Assembly: GCA_026826555.1 (NCBI GenBank)
Contig: JAKSZT010054565.1
Location: forward strand, 7,092,091 to 7,156,090
Reading direction: 5' to 3'
Source of the DNA: Tolypeutes matacus
Lineage: Eukaryota > Chordata > Mammalia > Cingulata > Chlamyphoridae
DNA: 64,000 nucleotides
Position numbers and translations under genes: made by a program. Shown here piece after piece: positions 10,901 through 22,844 of the stretch. Numbering within the stretch: the stretch's first letter is position 1; each line of letters opens with the position of its first letter. The notes under the pieces were generated by a model that saw nothing but the letters and a program-made list of their open reading frames with translations, had not been told where the DNA came from and searched no databases.

Positions 10901-11791
10901 TTGGAGGATAATGTAGGGAAGCATCTACAGGACCTTGTAATAGGAAATGGTTTCATGAACTTCACAGCCAAAGCACAAGCAGGAAGAGAAAAAATTGATA
11001 AATGGGATCTCCTCAAAATTAAAAACTTCTGCACCTCTAAGGATGTTATTAAGAAAATAAAAAGGCAGCCTACCCAATGGGAAAAAATATTCAGCAAACA
11101 TATATCTGATAGGAGCCTAATATCCTGCATATATAAAGAAATACTACCCCTCGAAAATAAAAGGACAAACAACCCATTTAAAAAATGGGCAAGTGACCTG
11201 AAAAGACAATTCTCCAATGAAAAATACAAATGGCTCCAAAGCACATGAAAAAAATGCTCAACATTGCTTGCTATCAGGGAAATGCAAATCAAAACTACAA
11301 TGTGATACCATCTTACACCCATCAGAATGGCAGCTATTAAAAAAACAGGAGACACTAAATGTTGGAGAGGATGTGGAGGAATAGGAACCCTCATCCACTG
11401 CTGGTGGGACTGCGGTATGGTCCAGCCACTGTGGAGGACAGTTTGGCGGTTCCTCAGAAAACTAGCAATAGATCTTCCGTATGATCCAGCAATTCCACTG
11501 CTGGGTCTATACCCAGAAGAAGTGTAAACAAAAATACAAACAGATATATGCACACCAATGTTCATAGCGGCATTGTTCACCATTGCCAAAAGTTGGAATC
11601 AGCCCCGGTGCCCATCAACATACGAATGGATAAGCAAAATGTGGTACATACACACAATGGAATATTACTCAGCTGTAAGAAGGAACAAAGTGCTAACACA
11701 TGGAATAACGTGGATGAATCTTGAAGACCTTATGTTGAGTGAAGCAAGCCAGGCACTGAAGGATGAACAGTATATGACCTCACTGATCTGA
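7978..11791 (+). pseudogene. L1 ORF2 (endonuclease/reverse transcriptase), copy 2, broken by stops and a frameshift
   Basis: About 1,271 codons, close to human ORF2 (1,275). Endonuclease (residues 1-240): Asn14 in LNVNGLNS, Glu43 in QETHL, Asp in GDFNTPLS and His in SDHNGMKLE are present. Reverse transcriptase: [18 protein letters not shown] and [12 protein letters not shown] in frame 1; the active-site FADD at 10,070-10,081 in the shifted frame. C-terminus: a Cys/His motif C-x3-C-x7-H-x4-C near 11,345-11,410. Damage: TGA 8,839-8,841; one extra base in the A run about 9,742-9,749, which shifts the frame just before the segment with [16 protein letters not shown] 10,457-10,459; TGA 11,246-11,248; TGA 11,303-11,305; TAA 11,525-11,527. 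Four of the five stops are TGA, two in a context suggesting CpG decay of CGA. The enzyme would nick DNA and prime reverse transcription; this copy cannot. Confidence 0.93.
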
Positions 11792-12329
11792 ACTGAGGAA
11801 AGTGAGCATTCTCTGAGAACCATTGTCTGAAAGATAGGTTAATAAAGGAGAGTAAGAGAAGAGTAGGCTTTGAGCCATCACCCATATGGACATAATCTAT
11901 GGCAAGGGATAGAGTGTGGTTGCATGTTGGGTGATGGGGCAGATGAATGGTGGTGTTCCTGGGTTTGGTGGTGCAGCACTGGGGGGGCGGTTGGATTAGG
12001 AAAGGCTGGTTCAAATCCCCAAGGCATGTAACTGTGAATCTTGACATTCCATGGGTTGGGAGAGGGGTGTATCACGGGCCCTGGGGGGCTGGGGAGAAGG
12101 GAGCAGTCAAGATCTAATGGGTTGTTTGGTGGTCATGGGGAAGGTTTTTCATTACCTTACAGTAATGGACACAGGACCTGGTAGATATCATCAAAATTAT
12201 TAAACTGTATCATCGAAATTGTAAACTATACTGTAAATCACTGACAATGTTTAGTTGCTATATTTTGCTATCTGCATAACAGTTATAACAATGCTAACAA
12301 CCAAAAAAAAAGGGGGGGGACTTAATATT

Positions 12330-12346
12330 GGGTGGGGAAGGGGGGG
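12330..12346 (+). other. Potential G-quadruplex in the L1 3' UTR
   Basis: Runs of 3, 4 and 7 G separated by one and two bases give four G3 tracts with short loops; an 8-G run sits at 12,312-12,319. G-quadruplexes in 3' UTRs are a known property of mammalian L1. The matching stretch in copy 1 (about 1,240-1,285) is C-rich on the plus strand but more decayed. Confidence 0.6.
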
Positions 12347-12495
12347 TGGTTTTGTATCTGGGAGTCTCCTGCACTCCGTGTGTGATTTTGCTGTGACCTA
12401 AAATTTCTTTGAAAATTAAATGAAAAATTGGGAGACAATGGGGATTGAGAGGAGGAAGGTGTCATGGCACACCAGACATCCGATAACACAGTGAT

Positions 12496-12551
12496 AAAGG
12501 GAAGGAAAAAGAAAAAAAAAGAAAAGAAAAGAGAAAGGAAAAAAAGAAGAA
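12496..12551 (+). repeat. Purine tract in the L1 3' UTR
   Basis: 56 consecutive purines, mostly A with scattered G, followed by an alternating AT run. L1 3' UTRs often hold such a polypurine tract. The corresponding part of copy 1 is a shorter and different simple sequence, which shows fast turnover. Confidence 0.7.
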
Positions 12552-14481
12552 TATATATATATTTTAAAGGCATTTCCTTTGCTTTTTTGCCCATTTTTTG
12601 AATGACTCAATCCACTAATTATATTTTATTTTGTTTTGTTCTTTGTTTGATTATTTGTTTTTTTTTCCTTCTCTTTTTTTTCCCCCCTTAAGTTTCCTTA
12701 TGTTTGTCTCTTGCATGTAAGCTTATCACACTTGTTTCTTTTTCCTAGTAAGTGTATTTGATTATTTTATGGACTAAATGTTCATGGAGGCTTTGGATCA
12801 CAGAAGGGTTTCAATGGGTACTGCGGGGGATTATTGGGGGTGGTGTCTTGGGGGTGTTTTGTGGGGATTGGTTCATCCGAATATACATGAAAGATGTACA
12901 AAATCATTCAAAGAATTGGGGGATGGGGCATGGTCACGATCAGTGGATAATCACACAATAAATGAGGGAATCTGAATTCCTAGCCTGGAGAGCTCTGCCA
13001 CAGTCTCCAAGGGAGCAGCAATAGTCCTCTGAGTGTAGGGACAGTGCCTGTCAAAATAGGATGACCCACTGATGTGCTTTTTTTATTGATGATTACCCTT
13101 GTGAGTCTTTGCTCTTGTAAATGAGACTTAGCCTGCAGTTGTGGGGTGCCTAAGGGTTGCCACCTGAGAACCTCCTTGTTGCTCAAATGTGGCCTCTCTC
13201 CAAGCCAAACTCAGCATATGATTGCATTACCTTCCCCTCAATGTGGGACATGACTCCCGGGGATGAGCCTCCCTGGCAACGAGGATTTAATACCAAGTGC
13301 CAACTGGCAACACAACTGGAAAAAGACCTTGAATAAAAGGGGGAAATGGTAAAGACAAATGAGTTCAAGTGGGTAAGAGACTTCAAAGAGAGTCGGGAGG
13401 TCATCCCAGAGGTAACTCTTACGCACGCCTCAGTAGGAGCTCATAGAACATCTAAGTGCCTATCACCCCACTCAGAGGGGTTCCTGAGAGCTCCGGAGAC
13501 ACCCTGGTCCTATATAAGGGGGGATAGCCCCAGACACTGATGCCTTATAAGTGGGTTCTATTTTGGAATCTGGGCTCCTGGGAGTGACAGAATTAGACTC
13601 AAATAAGTCCTCCCTGCACATGGTTCACCAGTCCAATCTATTCAAACCTATATGTGATGTTGGAGTTTTTAGGTATACTTCCAGAGACTGAAGCCTCCCG
13701 CCTACCTATGTGCCAGGTGTGCATGAAATCTCGGTGGAGCTGCAACTCCTACCCTACAGCTCAATGGACTCATCCAAGTCACCTGGTGAGGAGACAACGA
13801 TAGGCAATGGCCATCCTTGTGAATGGAGAGGGCCTGCATCTGCAGGCAGGATCATCCCACCCACCATATCCATGGGATATAAGCCCTCTCTCACTTGGAG
13901 TTGGAGTGGACATCACCATCCCAGTCCCCTCAGAATTGGGGAAGAACTATGGACTAGAGTGGACTTAATGGTATTCTCTTGTTCACATATGGTGATTCTA
14001 GCAATGCAAGAAATTATAACCACGAGCTGGAGCCAGTGGCCACTTGACCCTTTTGGGGTAGGGAGGGGATGAGCAGTTGAAATACAGGGGCTTCTTTGGG
14101 AGTTGGACGTTGTCCTGAGTACTGTTGTGGCAACGGATGTAGGCCATTTTAAATCAGCACACACCACTCAGAACTGAATGGGAGAGAGTGTGGTCTACAG
14201 TGTGAACTGTGGGCTATGGTTGGTGGCAAGGCTCCAGGATGTGTAAATTCATTGAGGATGGTGGGCCACACTTGTGGGAGATGTTTGTGTGGGATGTGGT
14301 GGGAGGTGTGGGAGGTGGGCAACATGGGAATCCCAGTGGGTTCCATGTAATATTTTGGGTAATCTAAGCACCTCTTAATATATATAACATTTTTGTAAGC
14401 AAATACACATATATGCATATATATTTATATATCATTTTGCAAATGTTTGTATGTATTGTGAGAATTTTGATTTTTACCCAC

Positions 14482-14505
14482 AATAAAAATAAATTTTAAA
14501 AAAAA
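14482..14505 (+). terminator. Polyadenylation signals and A tail of L1 copy 2
   Basis: AATAAA at 14,482-14,487 and again at 14,488-14,493, followed by a short A-rich tail and then satellite sequence. The same end appears, reverse-complemented, at about 20,787-20,835. Confidence 0.75.
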
Positions 14506-17500
14506 TTGAAGAACCCACTGCTTTCACAGAGTGTTAGGTAAAACCAGTGTTTTGACATTGATTGTAAATGGAAACAAGAGCAGAGCACTCAAAGAAACCA
14601 GGATCTTGCTTAGTTTTCAAAACTGAATGGCATACTGCATTCACAGAGCTAAAACCAGTGTTAGACATTGGTTTTAAGTGTAAACAATTGCATAGCAGTC
14701 ATTGAAATCAGGGATTACATTAGTTTTCAAAACTGTATAACATAATGCATTCACAGAACATTAAGTAAAACCACTATTTTGACACTGAGTTTAATGGAAA
14801 ACAAGTGCATAAGAGACAATATGACCAGTCTGGCTTAGTTTTCAAACTGAAGTTCATACTGCATTCATCAAACTTTAGGTAAAACAAGGGTTTTGACATT
14901 TATTGTAAGTGAAAACAATTTTATAGAAGTCATTGAATCAGGAAGTGGCTCAGTTTTCAAAACTGAGGCATACTATATTCACAGAACTTTTGGGAAAACC
15001 AGGGTTTTGACACTGAATGTAAGTAAAAACTCAATAAAACAAGTACCTGGCTTAGTATTCAAAATTGAAGGACAAAATGCATCACAGAGCATTAGGTAAA
15101 ACGAGTGTTTGACATTGATTGTAAGTGAGAACAAGTGTGCGACAATCAATGAAACCAATATCTGACTTAAATTTCAAAACTGAAGAAAATACTGCAATAA
15201 CAGAGCATTAGCAAAAGAAGTGTTTTGACATTGTAAGGAAATACAAGTGCCTAGCAACAAAGGTAATGAGCATCTGGTTTAGTATTTAGAACTGAAGAAT
15301 ATACTGCATTCATAGAGTGAAAGGTAAAATCAATGTTTGATATTGTTGTAAGTAAAAAATGCTTCATAGCAGTAATGAAACCATTATGTGGTTATTTTTC
15401 AAAAGTGAAGAACATACTGCATTCACAGAATGTTATGTAAAACATGTTTTGACATTGACTAAAAGTGAAAGCAAGTGCATAGCAGTCAATAAATCCAGTA
15501 TTTCGCTAGTATTGAAAACTGAAGAACATATTGTTTTCGCAGAGCGTTACATATAACCAGTGTTTTGACATTGATTGTAAGTGAAAACAAGTGCATAGCA
15601 ATCAATGAAACTAGGATAGGGCTTAGTTTTCAAAACTAAAGGACATACTGCATTAACAGAGCATTAGGTAAAACCAGGGTTTTGATATTGATTGGTAGTG
15701 AAAACTAGAACATAGTACTCCATGAAGCCAGTATGAAGTTTAGTTTTCACAACTGAAGGACATACTGAATTCACAGAGTGTTAGCTAAAAACAATAATTT
15801 GACATTGATTGTAAGCAAAATCAAGTGAATAGCAGTAATGAAACCAATATCTTGCTTAGTTTTCAACTGTGAAGAACATACTGCTTTCACAGAGCATAGT
15901 TAACACCATTGTTTTGACTGTTTGTCAAGTAAAAACAGTGTGTAGCAGTCAATGAAATGAGGATTGGGCTTAATTTTCAAAACTGTAGGACATACTGTAT
16001 TCACAAAACGTTAGGTAAAACCAGTGTTTTGACATTGATTGTGTGTAAACAAGTGCATAGCAGTCAATGTAACTAGTATCTGGCTTAGTATTCCAAACTG
16101 TAGAACATACCGCATTACAGAGTGCAAGGTAAAACCAGTGTTTGATATTGATTATAAGGATAACAGCTTAATAGCAACAACAAATGCCTAGGAGTCAAGG
16201 AAACTGGTAGCTGGCTTACTTTTGCATTCTTAAGAACATAATGCATTCACTGAGTGATAGGTATAATGACAGTTTTGACATTGTTTATAGGTGATAATAA
16301 GTAAATAACAGTCAATGCAACCAGTATCTGGCTTCATTTTGAAAGCAGAATAACAATGCCATTCACAGAACATTAGATATAACCAGTATTTTGACATTGA
16401 TTGTAAGTGATAAAAACTGCCTAACAGTAAAAAAACAGGACATGTCATAATATGAAAATTGAAGAACATACTGCATTCACAGTGCATTAGTATAAACTGT
16501 GTTTTGACATTGATTTTAAGTGAAAACAAGTTCATAGCAGTCATGAAAGCAGTATCTGGCTTAGTTTTCAAAGCTGAAGAATATACTGCATCCACAGTGT
16601 TAGGTAAGACCAGAGCATTAACTTCTACTATTCACGAAATCAAAGGAATAATCATCAAGGAAACCAGTATCTGGCTTAGTTTTCAAATCTGTAGACATTA
16701 CTGCAGGAACAGAGTGTTAGAAAAAACCAGGGTTTTGACATTGATTGTAAGTGAAAACAATTGCATAGCAGTCAATAAATCCAGGATATGGCTTACTATT
16801 CAAAACTAAAGATACACTACATTCAAAAAGCTTTAAAAGAAAACAGGGTTTTGGCATTGAATGTAAGTGAAAAGAAGGGCCTACCAGTCAATGAAACCAG
16901 AATCTCCCTTAGTATTCAAAATTGAAGGACAAACTGCATCACAGAGCATTAGGTAAAACTTGTGTTTAGACCTTGATTGTAATTGAAAACAAGTGTGGAA
17001 CAGTCAATGAAAACAATATCTGGCTTAAATTTCAAAACTGTAGAAAATGCTGCATTAACAGAGCTTTAGGTAAAAGCATTGTTTTGACATTGACTGTAAG
17101 GGAAAACAAGTGCATAGCAGTCAATGTAACTAGTATCTGGCTTAGTATTCAAAACTGAAGAATATACAAAGTACAAGGTAAAACCAGTATTTGATGTTGA
17201 TTGTAAGGAAAACAGCTTCATAACAGTCAATGATATCAGAATGTGGTTAATTTTCAAAACTGGAGAACATACTGCATTCACAGTCCATTTCATAAATCCA
17301 GGATTTCGACTTTGCATGTATTGAAAACAAGTGCAAATCAGTCAATGAAACCAGTATCTGGCTAAGTTTTCAAAATTAAAAGACAAACTGCAACACAGCA
17401 TTAGGTGAAACTAGTTATTGATATTGATAGTAAGTGAAAACTAGGTCATAGCAGTCAAGGAATTTAATATCTGACTTAATTTTCAATACTTAAAACACAC

Positions 17501-18989
17501 TGCCTTAACAGTGATATGTAAAACCCTGTTTCAACTTGATTGTAATTGAAAACAAGTGCATGGCAGTCAATGAAACCAGTATCTGGCTCAGTTTTTAAAA
17601 CAGAAAATCATACTGCATTCACAGAGTATTACTTAAAGCCAGTGGTTTGATATTAACTGTAAGGAAAGCAGCTTCATAGCAGTGAATGAAATCAATATGT
17701 GGTTAATATTCAAAACTGAAGAACATACTGCATTCACAGAGCATTAGGTAAAACCAGGGTTTTGATATTGATTGTAAGTGTAAACAACTCCATAGTAGTT
17801 AATGAAAGCAGTATCTGACTTAGTTTTCAAAATTGAAGGACAAACTGCAGGACAGATCATTAGGTAAACTGAGTGTTTTGACATTGATTGTAGCAAAATC
17901 AGTGCATAGCAGTCAATGAAACCAGTATTTGTCATAATTTTGAAAACTGAAGAACATAGTTCATCAACAATACATTAGGTACCACCATTTTCTTGACATT
18001 GATTTTAAGTGAAAATAAGTACATAACAGTCAATGAAGTCAAAATGCAGCTTAATTATAAAAACTGAAGAACATACTGCATTAACAGAGCATTAGGTAAA
18101 AATAGTGTTTTGACATCGATTGCAAGTGAAAACAAGTGCATAGCAGTCATTGAAACCAGTATCTGGCTTAGTTTTCAAAAAGAAAATCATACTGTATTCA
18201 CAGAACTTGAGGTAAAATAAGTGTCTTGACATTTATTGGAAGTGCAAACAACTGCATAGCTGTCAATGAAACCAGTATCTGGCTTAGTTTTGGAAACAGA
18301 AGAACAAACTGCATTCACAGAGTGTTAGTATAACCAGTGTTTTGACATTGATTGTAAGTTAAAACAAATGCTTATCAGTTGCTGAAATCAGTATCTGGCT
18401 TATTTTTAAAATTGAAGAACTTACTGCTTTCATAGTGTTAGGTAAAACCAGTGTTTTGACATTGATTGTAAATGGAAACAAGTGCATAGTGCTCAATGAA
18501 ACCAGGATCTGGCTTAGTTTTAAAAAAGAATGACATACTGCATTCACAGAGTGTTAGGTATAACTGGTTAGGTATAACCAGTGTTTAAAGAACAGCATAG
18601 CAGGCAAAAAGAGCAAATATCCAGGTTAGTTTTCAAAACTGAAGCACATACTGCATTGACAGACATGTAAAAATAATGTTTGACATTGCTTGTTGGTGAA
18701 AAGTTATGCCTAACAGTCAATGAAACCAATATCTTGCTCAGTTTTTGAAAGTGAAGAACATACTTCTTTAAAAAGCATGTAGGGTAAAACCAGTGTTTTA
18801 ACATAGATTGTAAGTGAAAATTACTGCCCAGCCATTAAGGAAACCAGTATCTGGCTTAGTTTTCAAAATTTAAGGACATACTGCATTTGCGATCATTAGG
18901 TAAAACCTGTGTTTTTACATTGCTTGCAATGAAAACAAGTGCATAGCAGTCAATGAAACCAGTATCTGGCTTAATTTTCTTTCTGAAGA

Positions 18990-19450
18990 ACATACTGCTT
19001 AAAAACAGCATTAGGTAAAACTAGTGTTTTGACACCGAGTGTAAGTGAAAACAAATGCATAGCAGTCACTGAAACCTAGATTTGCCTTAGTTTTCAGAAC
19101 TGAAGTACATATAGGATTCACCATCCATTTGGTAAATCCAGGGCTTTGACCTTGAGGCTAAGTGAAAACAAATGCAAATACAGTCAATGAAACCAGTATC
19201 TTGTTAAGTATTCAAAATTGAAAGACAAACAGCATCACAGAGTACTGGGTAAATCGAGTGATTTGACATTGATAGTAAGTGAAAACTAGATCATAGTAGT
19301 CAAGGAAACCAATATCTGACTTAATTTTCAATACTGAACACAAACTGCATTAACAAAGTGGTAGGTAAAACCTGTTTGACATTGATTGTAAGGGAAAAAA
19401 AGTGCATAGCATTTAAGGAAACCAGTGTCTGGCTGAGTATTCAAAACTGA
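18990..19450 (+). repeat. Satellite higher-order block C, copy 1
   Basis: A run of about four units with shared private variants: CCTAGATTTGCCTTAG (marker at 19,075), then CCATTTGGTAAATCCAGGG with a TTTGACCTTGAG core, then units with AACTAGATCATAG and AATACTGAACACAAACTGC. The same series in the same order recurs at 22,845-23,300, 50,405-50,880 and 52,030-52,430. Confidence 0.7.
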
Positions 19451-20056
19451 AGAATGTAATGCATTCACATAGTGTAAGTTAAAACCAGTGTTTTGATATT
19501 GTTGTAAGTGGAAAAAAGCTTCAAAGCAGTCAATGAAAGCTGTATGTGGTTAATTTTCAAAACTAAATAGCATACTGCAGTCACAGAGTATTATGTAAAA
19601 CAAGTGTTTTGACATTGTCTAAAAGTGAAAACAAGTGCGTAGCTGTAAATAAATCTAGCATTTGGCTTAGTTTTCAAAAATGAAGAAAATATTGTATTAA
19701 CAGATGGTTAGGAAAAAACAGTGTTTTGACATTGATTGTAAGTGAAAACAAGTGCATAACAGTCTGAGAAACTAGTATCTGGCTTAGTTTTCAAAAAGAA
19801 AAACATACTGCATCCTTAGAGTTTTAGGTAAAATGAGTGTTTCCACATTGCATGTAAGTGAAAATGAGTGCATGGCAGTCAATGAAATCATTATTTTCAT
19901 AGATTTCAAAACTAATGAAAATACTGCATTCACAAAGTGTTAGAAAAAAACAATGTTTGACAGGACTGTAGGTGAAAACAAATCCACTGCAGTCAATGAA
20001 ACCAGTATCTGGCTTAGTTTTCAAAACTGAAGAAAACCCTGCATTCACAGAGCATT

Positions 20057-20070
20057 AGAAAATCCAATCT
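20057..20070. other. Target-site duplication, left copy, of L1 copy 3
   Basis: AGAAAATCCAATCT here is repeated exactly at 22,197-22,210. Fourteen bases is typical of L1-driven insertion. It brackets 20,071-22,196 as one insertion event. Confidence 0.88.
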
Positions 20071-20786
20071 ATTTTTTTTGTGTGTGTGTGTGTGTTTTCT
20101 TTTTTTTTCCTCTTGAAACTTTTTTGAAATTTATTGAAGTATATCACTCATACATGAACATACATAAGTAGTAAGTGTATAGTAAAAGATGTGAACTTAC
20201 AAAGCAAACATTCATAACATCATACAGGGGTCCCATACATCAACCCTCCACCAACATCTTGCATTGTCATGAGACATTTGTCACAAATTATGAAAGAATA
20301 TTGTCAAAATCTTACTATTATTTTATAGTCCTTATCTTACATTTAGTGTATTTCCCCCCCAACCCTACCTATTATTTTTTAAATATATTTTTTATGACAG
20401 AACTTGTAAACTTACAAAACAATCATTCACATGTGAAGAATTCCCAAACAACACCCCTCTAGCAACACACCACACCCTGGTGGAATATTTGTTACAGATT
20501 ATGAAATAATATCACCCAATTATTACCAGGTTCACAGTGTACATTTGGCACACTTTTTCCATACTCCCCTATTATCAACACAGTACATCTTTGGCATAGA
20601 TGCAAGAATATTACATTATTATTGTTACCCACACTCCATAGGTCACTCCAGTTGTATTTTTCCCATGCTTCTCCACATTCCCACCACCCTGCAATAGTGA
20701 TGTACATCTGCTCTAGCTCACAAAGGACACTCTTGCATCTGTACCATCAACCACTATTCTCATCCACCTCTGGGTTTACTGAGCTA
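20071..20786 (-). other. Extra 3' segment of L1 copy 3 (3' transduction or second L1-like tail)
   Basis: This lies beyond the internal A tail, absent from copy 2. It has its own AATAAA at 20,130-20,135 (minus strand), a CA/GT microsatellite near 20,080-20,094 and A-rich end. Two stretches inside look related (near 20,278-20,310 and 20,490-20,520, both around a TTGTnACAnATTATGAAA-like string), so it may itself come from another retrotransposon tail. Small open frames look accidental. Confidence 0.6.
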
Positions 20787-22196
20787 TTTTTTTTCTTTTT
20801 TTTTTATTATGGGTAAAAATCAAAATTCTCACAATACATACAAACATTTGCAAAATGATATATAAATATATATGCATATATATGTATTTGCTTACAAAAA
20901 TGTTATTTATATATATATACACATATATTTTAAGAGGGGCTTAGATTACCCAAAATATTACACGGAACCCACTGGGATTCCCATGTTCCCCACCTCCCAC
21001 ACCTCCCACCACATCCCACACAAACATCTCCCACAGTGTGGCCCACCACCCTCAATGAACTTACACATCCTGGAGCCTTGCCACCAACCATAGCCCACAG
21101 TTCACACTGTAGACCACACTCTCTCCCACTCAGTTCTGAGTGGTGTGTGCTGATTGAAAATGGCCTACATCCATTGCCACAACAGTACTCAGGACAACGT
21201 CCAACTCCCAAAGAAGCCCCTGTATTTCAACTGCTCATCCCCTCCCTACCCCAAAACTGTCAAGTGGCCACTGGCTCCAGCTCATGGTTATAATTTCTTG
21301 CATTGCTAGAATCACCATATGTGAACAAGAGAATACCATTAAGTCCACTCTAGTCCATAGTTCTTCCCCCAATTCTGAGGGGACTGGGATGGTGATGTCC
21401 ACTCCAACTCCAAGTGAGAGAGGGCTTATATCCCATGGATATGGTGGGTGGGATGATCCTGCCTGCAGATGCAGGCCCTCTCCTTTCCCTGGGATGGCCA
21501 TTGCCCATCGTTGTCTCCTCACCAGGTGACTTGGATGAGTTCATTGAGCTGTAGGGTAGGAGTTGCAGCTCCACCGAGATTTCATGCACACCTGGCACAT
21601 AGGTAGGTGGGAGGCTTCAGTCTCTGGAAGTATACCTAAAAACTCCAGCATCACATATAGGTTTGAATAGAATGGACTGGTGAACCATGTGCAGGGAGGA
21701 CTTATTTGAGTCTAATTCTGTCACTCCCAGGAGCCCAGATTCCAAAATAGAACCCACTGATAAGGCATCAGTGTCTGGGGCTATCCCCCTTATATAGGAC
21801 CAGGGTATCTCCGGAGCTCTCAGGAACCCCTCTGAGTGGGGTGATAGGCACTTAGATGTTCTATGAGCTCCTACTGAGGCATGCGTAAGAGTTACCTCTG
21901 GGATGACCTCCCGACTCTCTTTGAAGTTTCTTAGCCACTTGAACTCATTTGTCTTTACCATTTCCCCCTTTTATTCAAGGTCTTTTTCCAGTTGTGTTGC
22001 CAGTTGGCACTTGGTATTAATTCCTCGTTGCCAGGGAGGCTCATCCCCGGGAGTCATGTCCCACATTGAGGGGAAGGTAATGCAATCATGTGCTGAGTTT
22101 GGCTTGGAGAGAGGCCACATTTGAGCAACAAGGAGGCTCTCAGGTGGCAACCCTTAGGCACCCCACAAATGCAGGCTAAGTCTCATTCAAATCCCC
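20071..22196 (-). mobile_element. 5'-truncated L1 copy 3 with an extra 3' tail, minus strand
   Basis: A single insertion in the satellite, bounded by a 14-bp duplication. From the 5' side (22,196) it matches the last 1.4 kb of the L1 copy 2 3' UTR (from about 13,118) down to an internal A tail (T run, 20,787-20,805). It then continues 715 bp through a different sequence ending in an AATAAA and a second A/CA-rich tail at 20,071-20,115. Two tails inside one duplication indicate reverse transcription of a read-through RNA. No ORF1 or ORF2 sequence is present. Confidence 0.88.
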
Positions 22197-22844
22197 AGAA
22201 AATCCAATCTTTTGACATTGATTGTAAGTGAAATGAAACCCGTGTCTGGCTTAGTTTTCTAAAACAAAGAACATTTACCGAATGTTAGGTAAAACAGGGG
22301 TTTAATATTGATTGTAAGTGAAAACAATTGCATAGCAGTCAGTGAAAGCAGTGTCTGGTTTTACATTGAAATCTTAATAAATATTGCTTTCACGGAGTTA
22401 GGTAAAACCAGTGATTTGACAGTGATTGCAAGTGAAAACAAGTGCATAACACTCAATGAAACCAGGATCTGGCTTAGTTTTCAAACCTGAATAACATAGT
22501 GCATTCACAGAGCATTATGTAAAGCCAGTGTTTTGACATTGACTAAAAGTGAAAACAAATGCATAGCAGTCAATGAAAGCAGTATCTGGCTCACTTTTTG
22601 AAACTGAAGAACATCCTTCAAAGCATGTTAAGTATAACCAGTGTTTTGACATTGATTGTAAGGGAAAAAAGTGCATAGCAGTCAATGAAACCAGTATCTG
22701 GATTAGTATGCAAAACTGGAGAATACAGTGCATTCACAGAGCTTTAGGAAAAATGGTATTCTTTACATTGTTTTCAAGTGAAAGCAATTGCATAGCAGTC
22801 CATGAAACCAGTATCTGGCTTAATTTTCAATTTGAAGGATATAC

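Larger units (their letters stand above)
6004..14505 (+). mobile_element. L1 LINE copy 2, nearly full length, plus strand
   Basis: The order is: T-rich leader (about 6,004-6,932), ORF1 (7,026-7,913), a 64-base spacer, ORF2 (7,978-11,791), and a 2.7-kb 3' UTR ending in two overlapping AATAAA signals (14,482-14,493) and a short A tail. Satellite DNA starts immediately afterwards, so the copy very probably jumped into the array or its edge. ORF1 is open; ORF2 is broken by five stops and one frameshift. Endonuclease, reverse transcriptase and Cys-rich C-terminal motifs are all still readable. It is a dead but well-kept reference copy for this L1 family. Confidence 0.93.
11792..14505 (+). other. 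Long 3' UTR of L1 copy 2
   Basis: About 2.7 kb between the ORF2 stop and the A tail, several times the human L1 3' UTR (about 0.5 kb). Copy 1 (1-1,809) is colinear over its visible part, and copy 3 (20,806-22,196) over the last 1.4 kb, so this belongs to the family and is not a chance neighbour. It contains a G-rich stretch (12,312-12,347), a 56-base purine tract (12,496-12,551), a GC-richer block (12,960-14,350) and tandem AATAAA signals at the end. An open frame at 13,710-14,072 (120 codons) is frameshifted in copy 3, so I do not call it a gene. Confidence 0.8.
14506..20070 (+). repeat. 117-bp satellite array, segment 1
   Basis: About 47 head-to-tail units of roughly 117 bp. Each unit has the landmarks CATACTGCATTCACAGAG, CATTAGGTAAAACCAGTG, TTTTGACATTGATTGTAAG, GAAAACAAGTGCATAGCAG, TCAATGAAACCAGTATCTGG and CTTAGTTTTCAAAACTGAAG in that order. 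Units differ from one another by many substitutions and small indels, so the array is old and not recently homogenised. Sequence is AT-rich and the consensus has no CpG. I see no gene. The first recognisable unit directly abuts the A tail of L1 copy 2. Confidence 0.95.

Noticed and set aside
13710..14072. A 120-codon open frame in the L1 3' UTR that could be a third L1 ORF
   Set aside because: In copy 3 (21,235-21,598, minus strand) the homologous frame is split by a frameshift, no domain is recognisable, and it starts far from any upstream signal. GC-richer sequence explains its length.
1..14505. One L1 inverted by twin priming
   Set aside because: Twin priming inverts part of one element. 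Here both halves contain ORF1, ORF2 and 3' UTR, so there are two elements.
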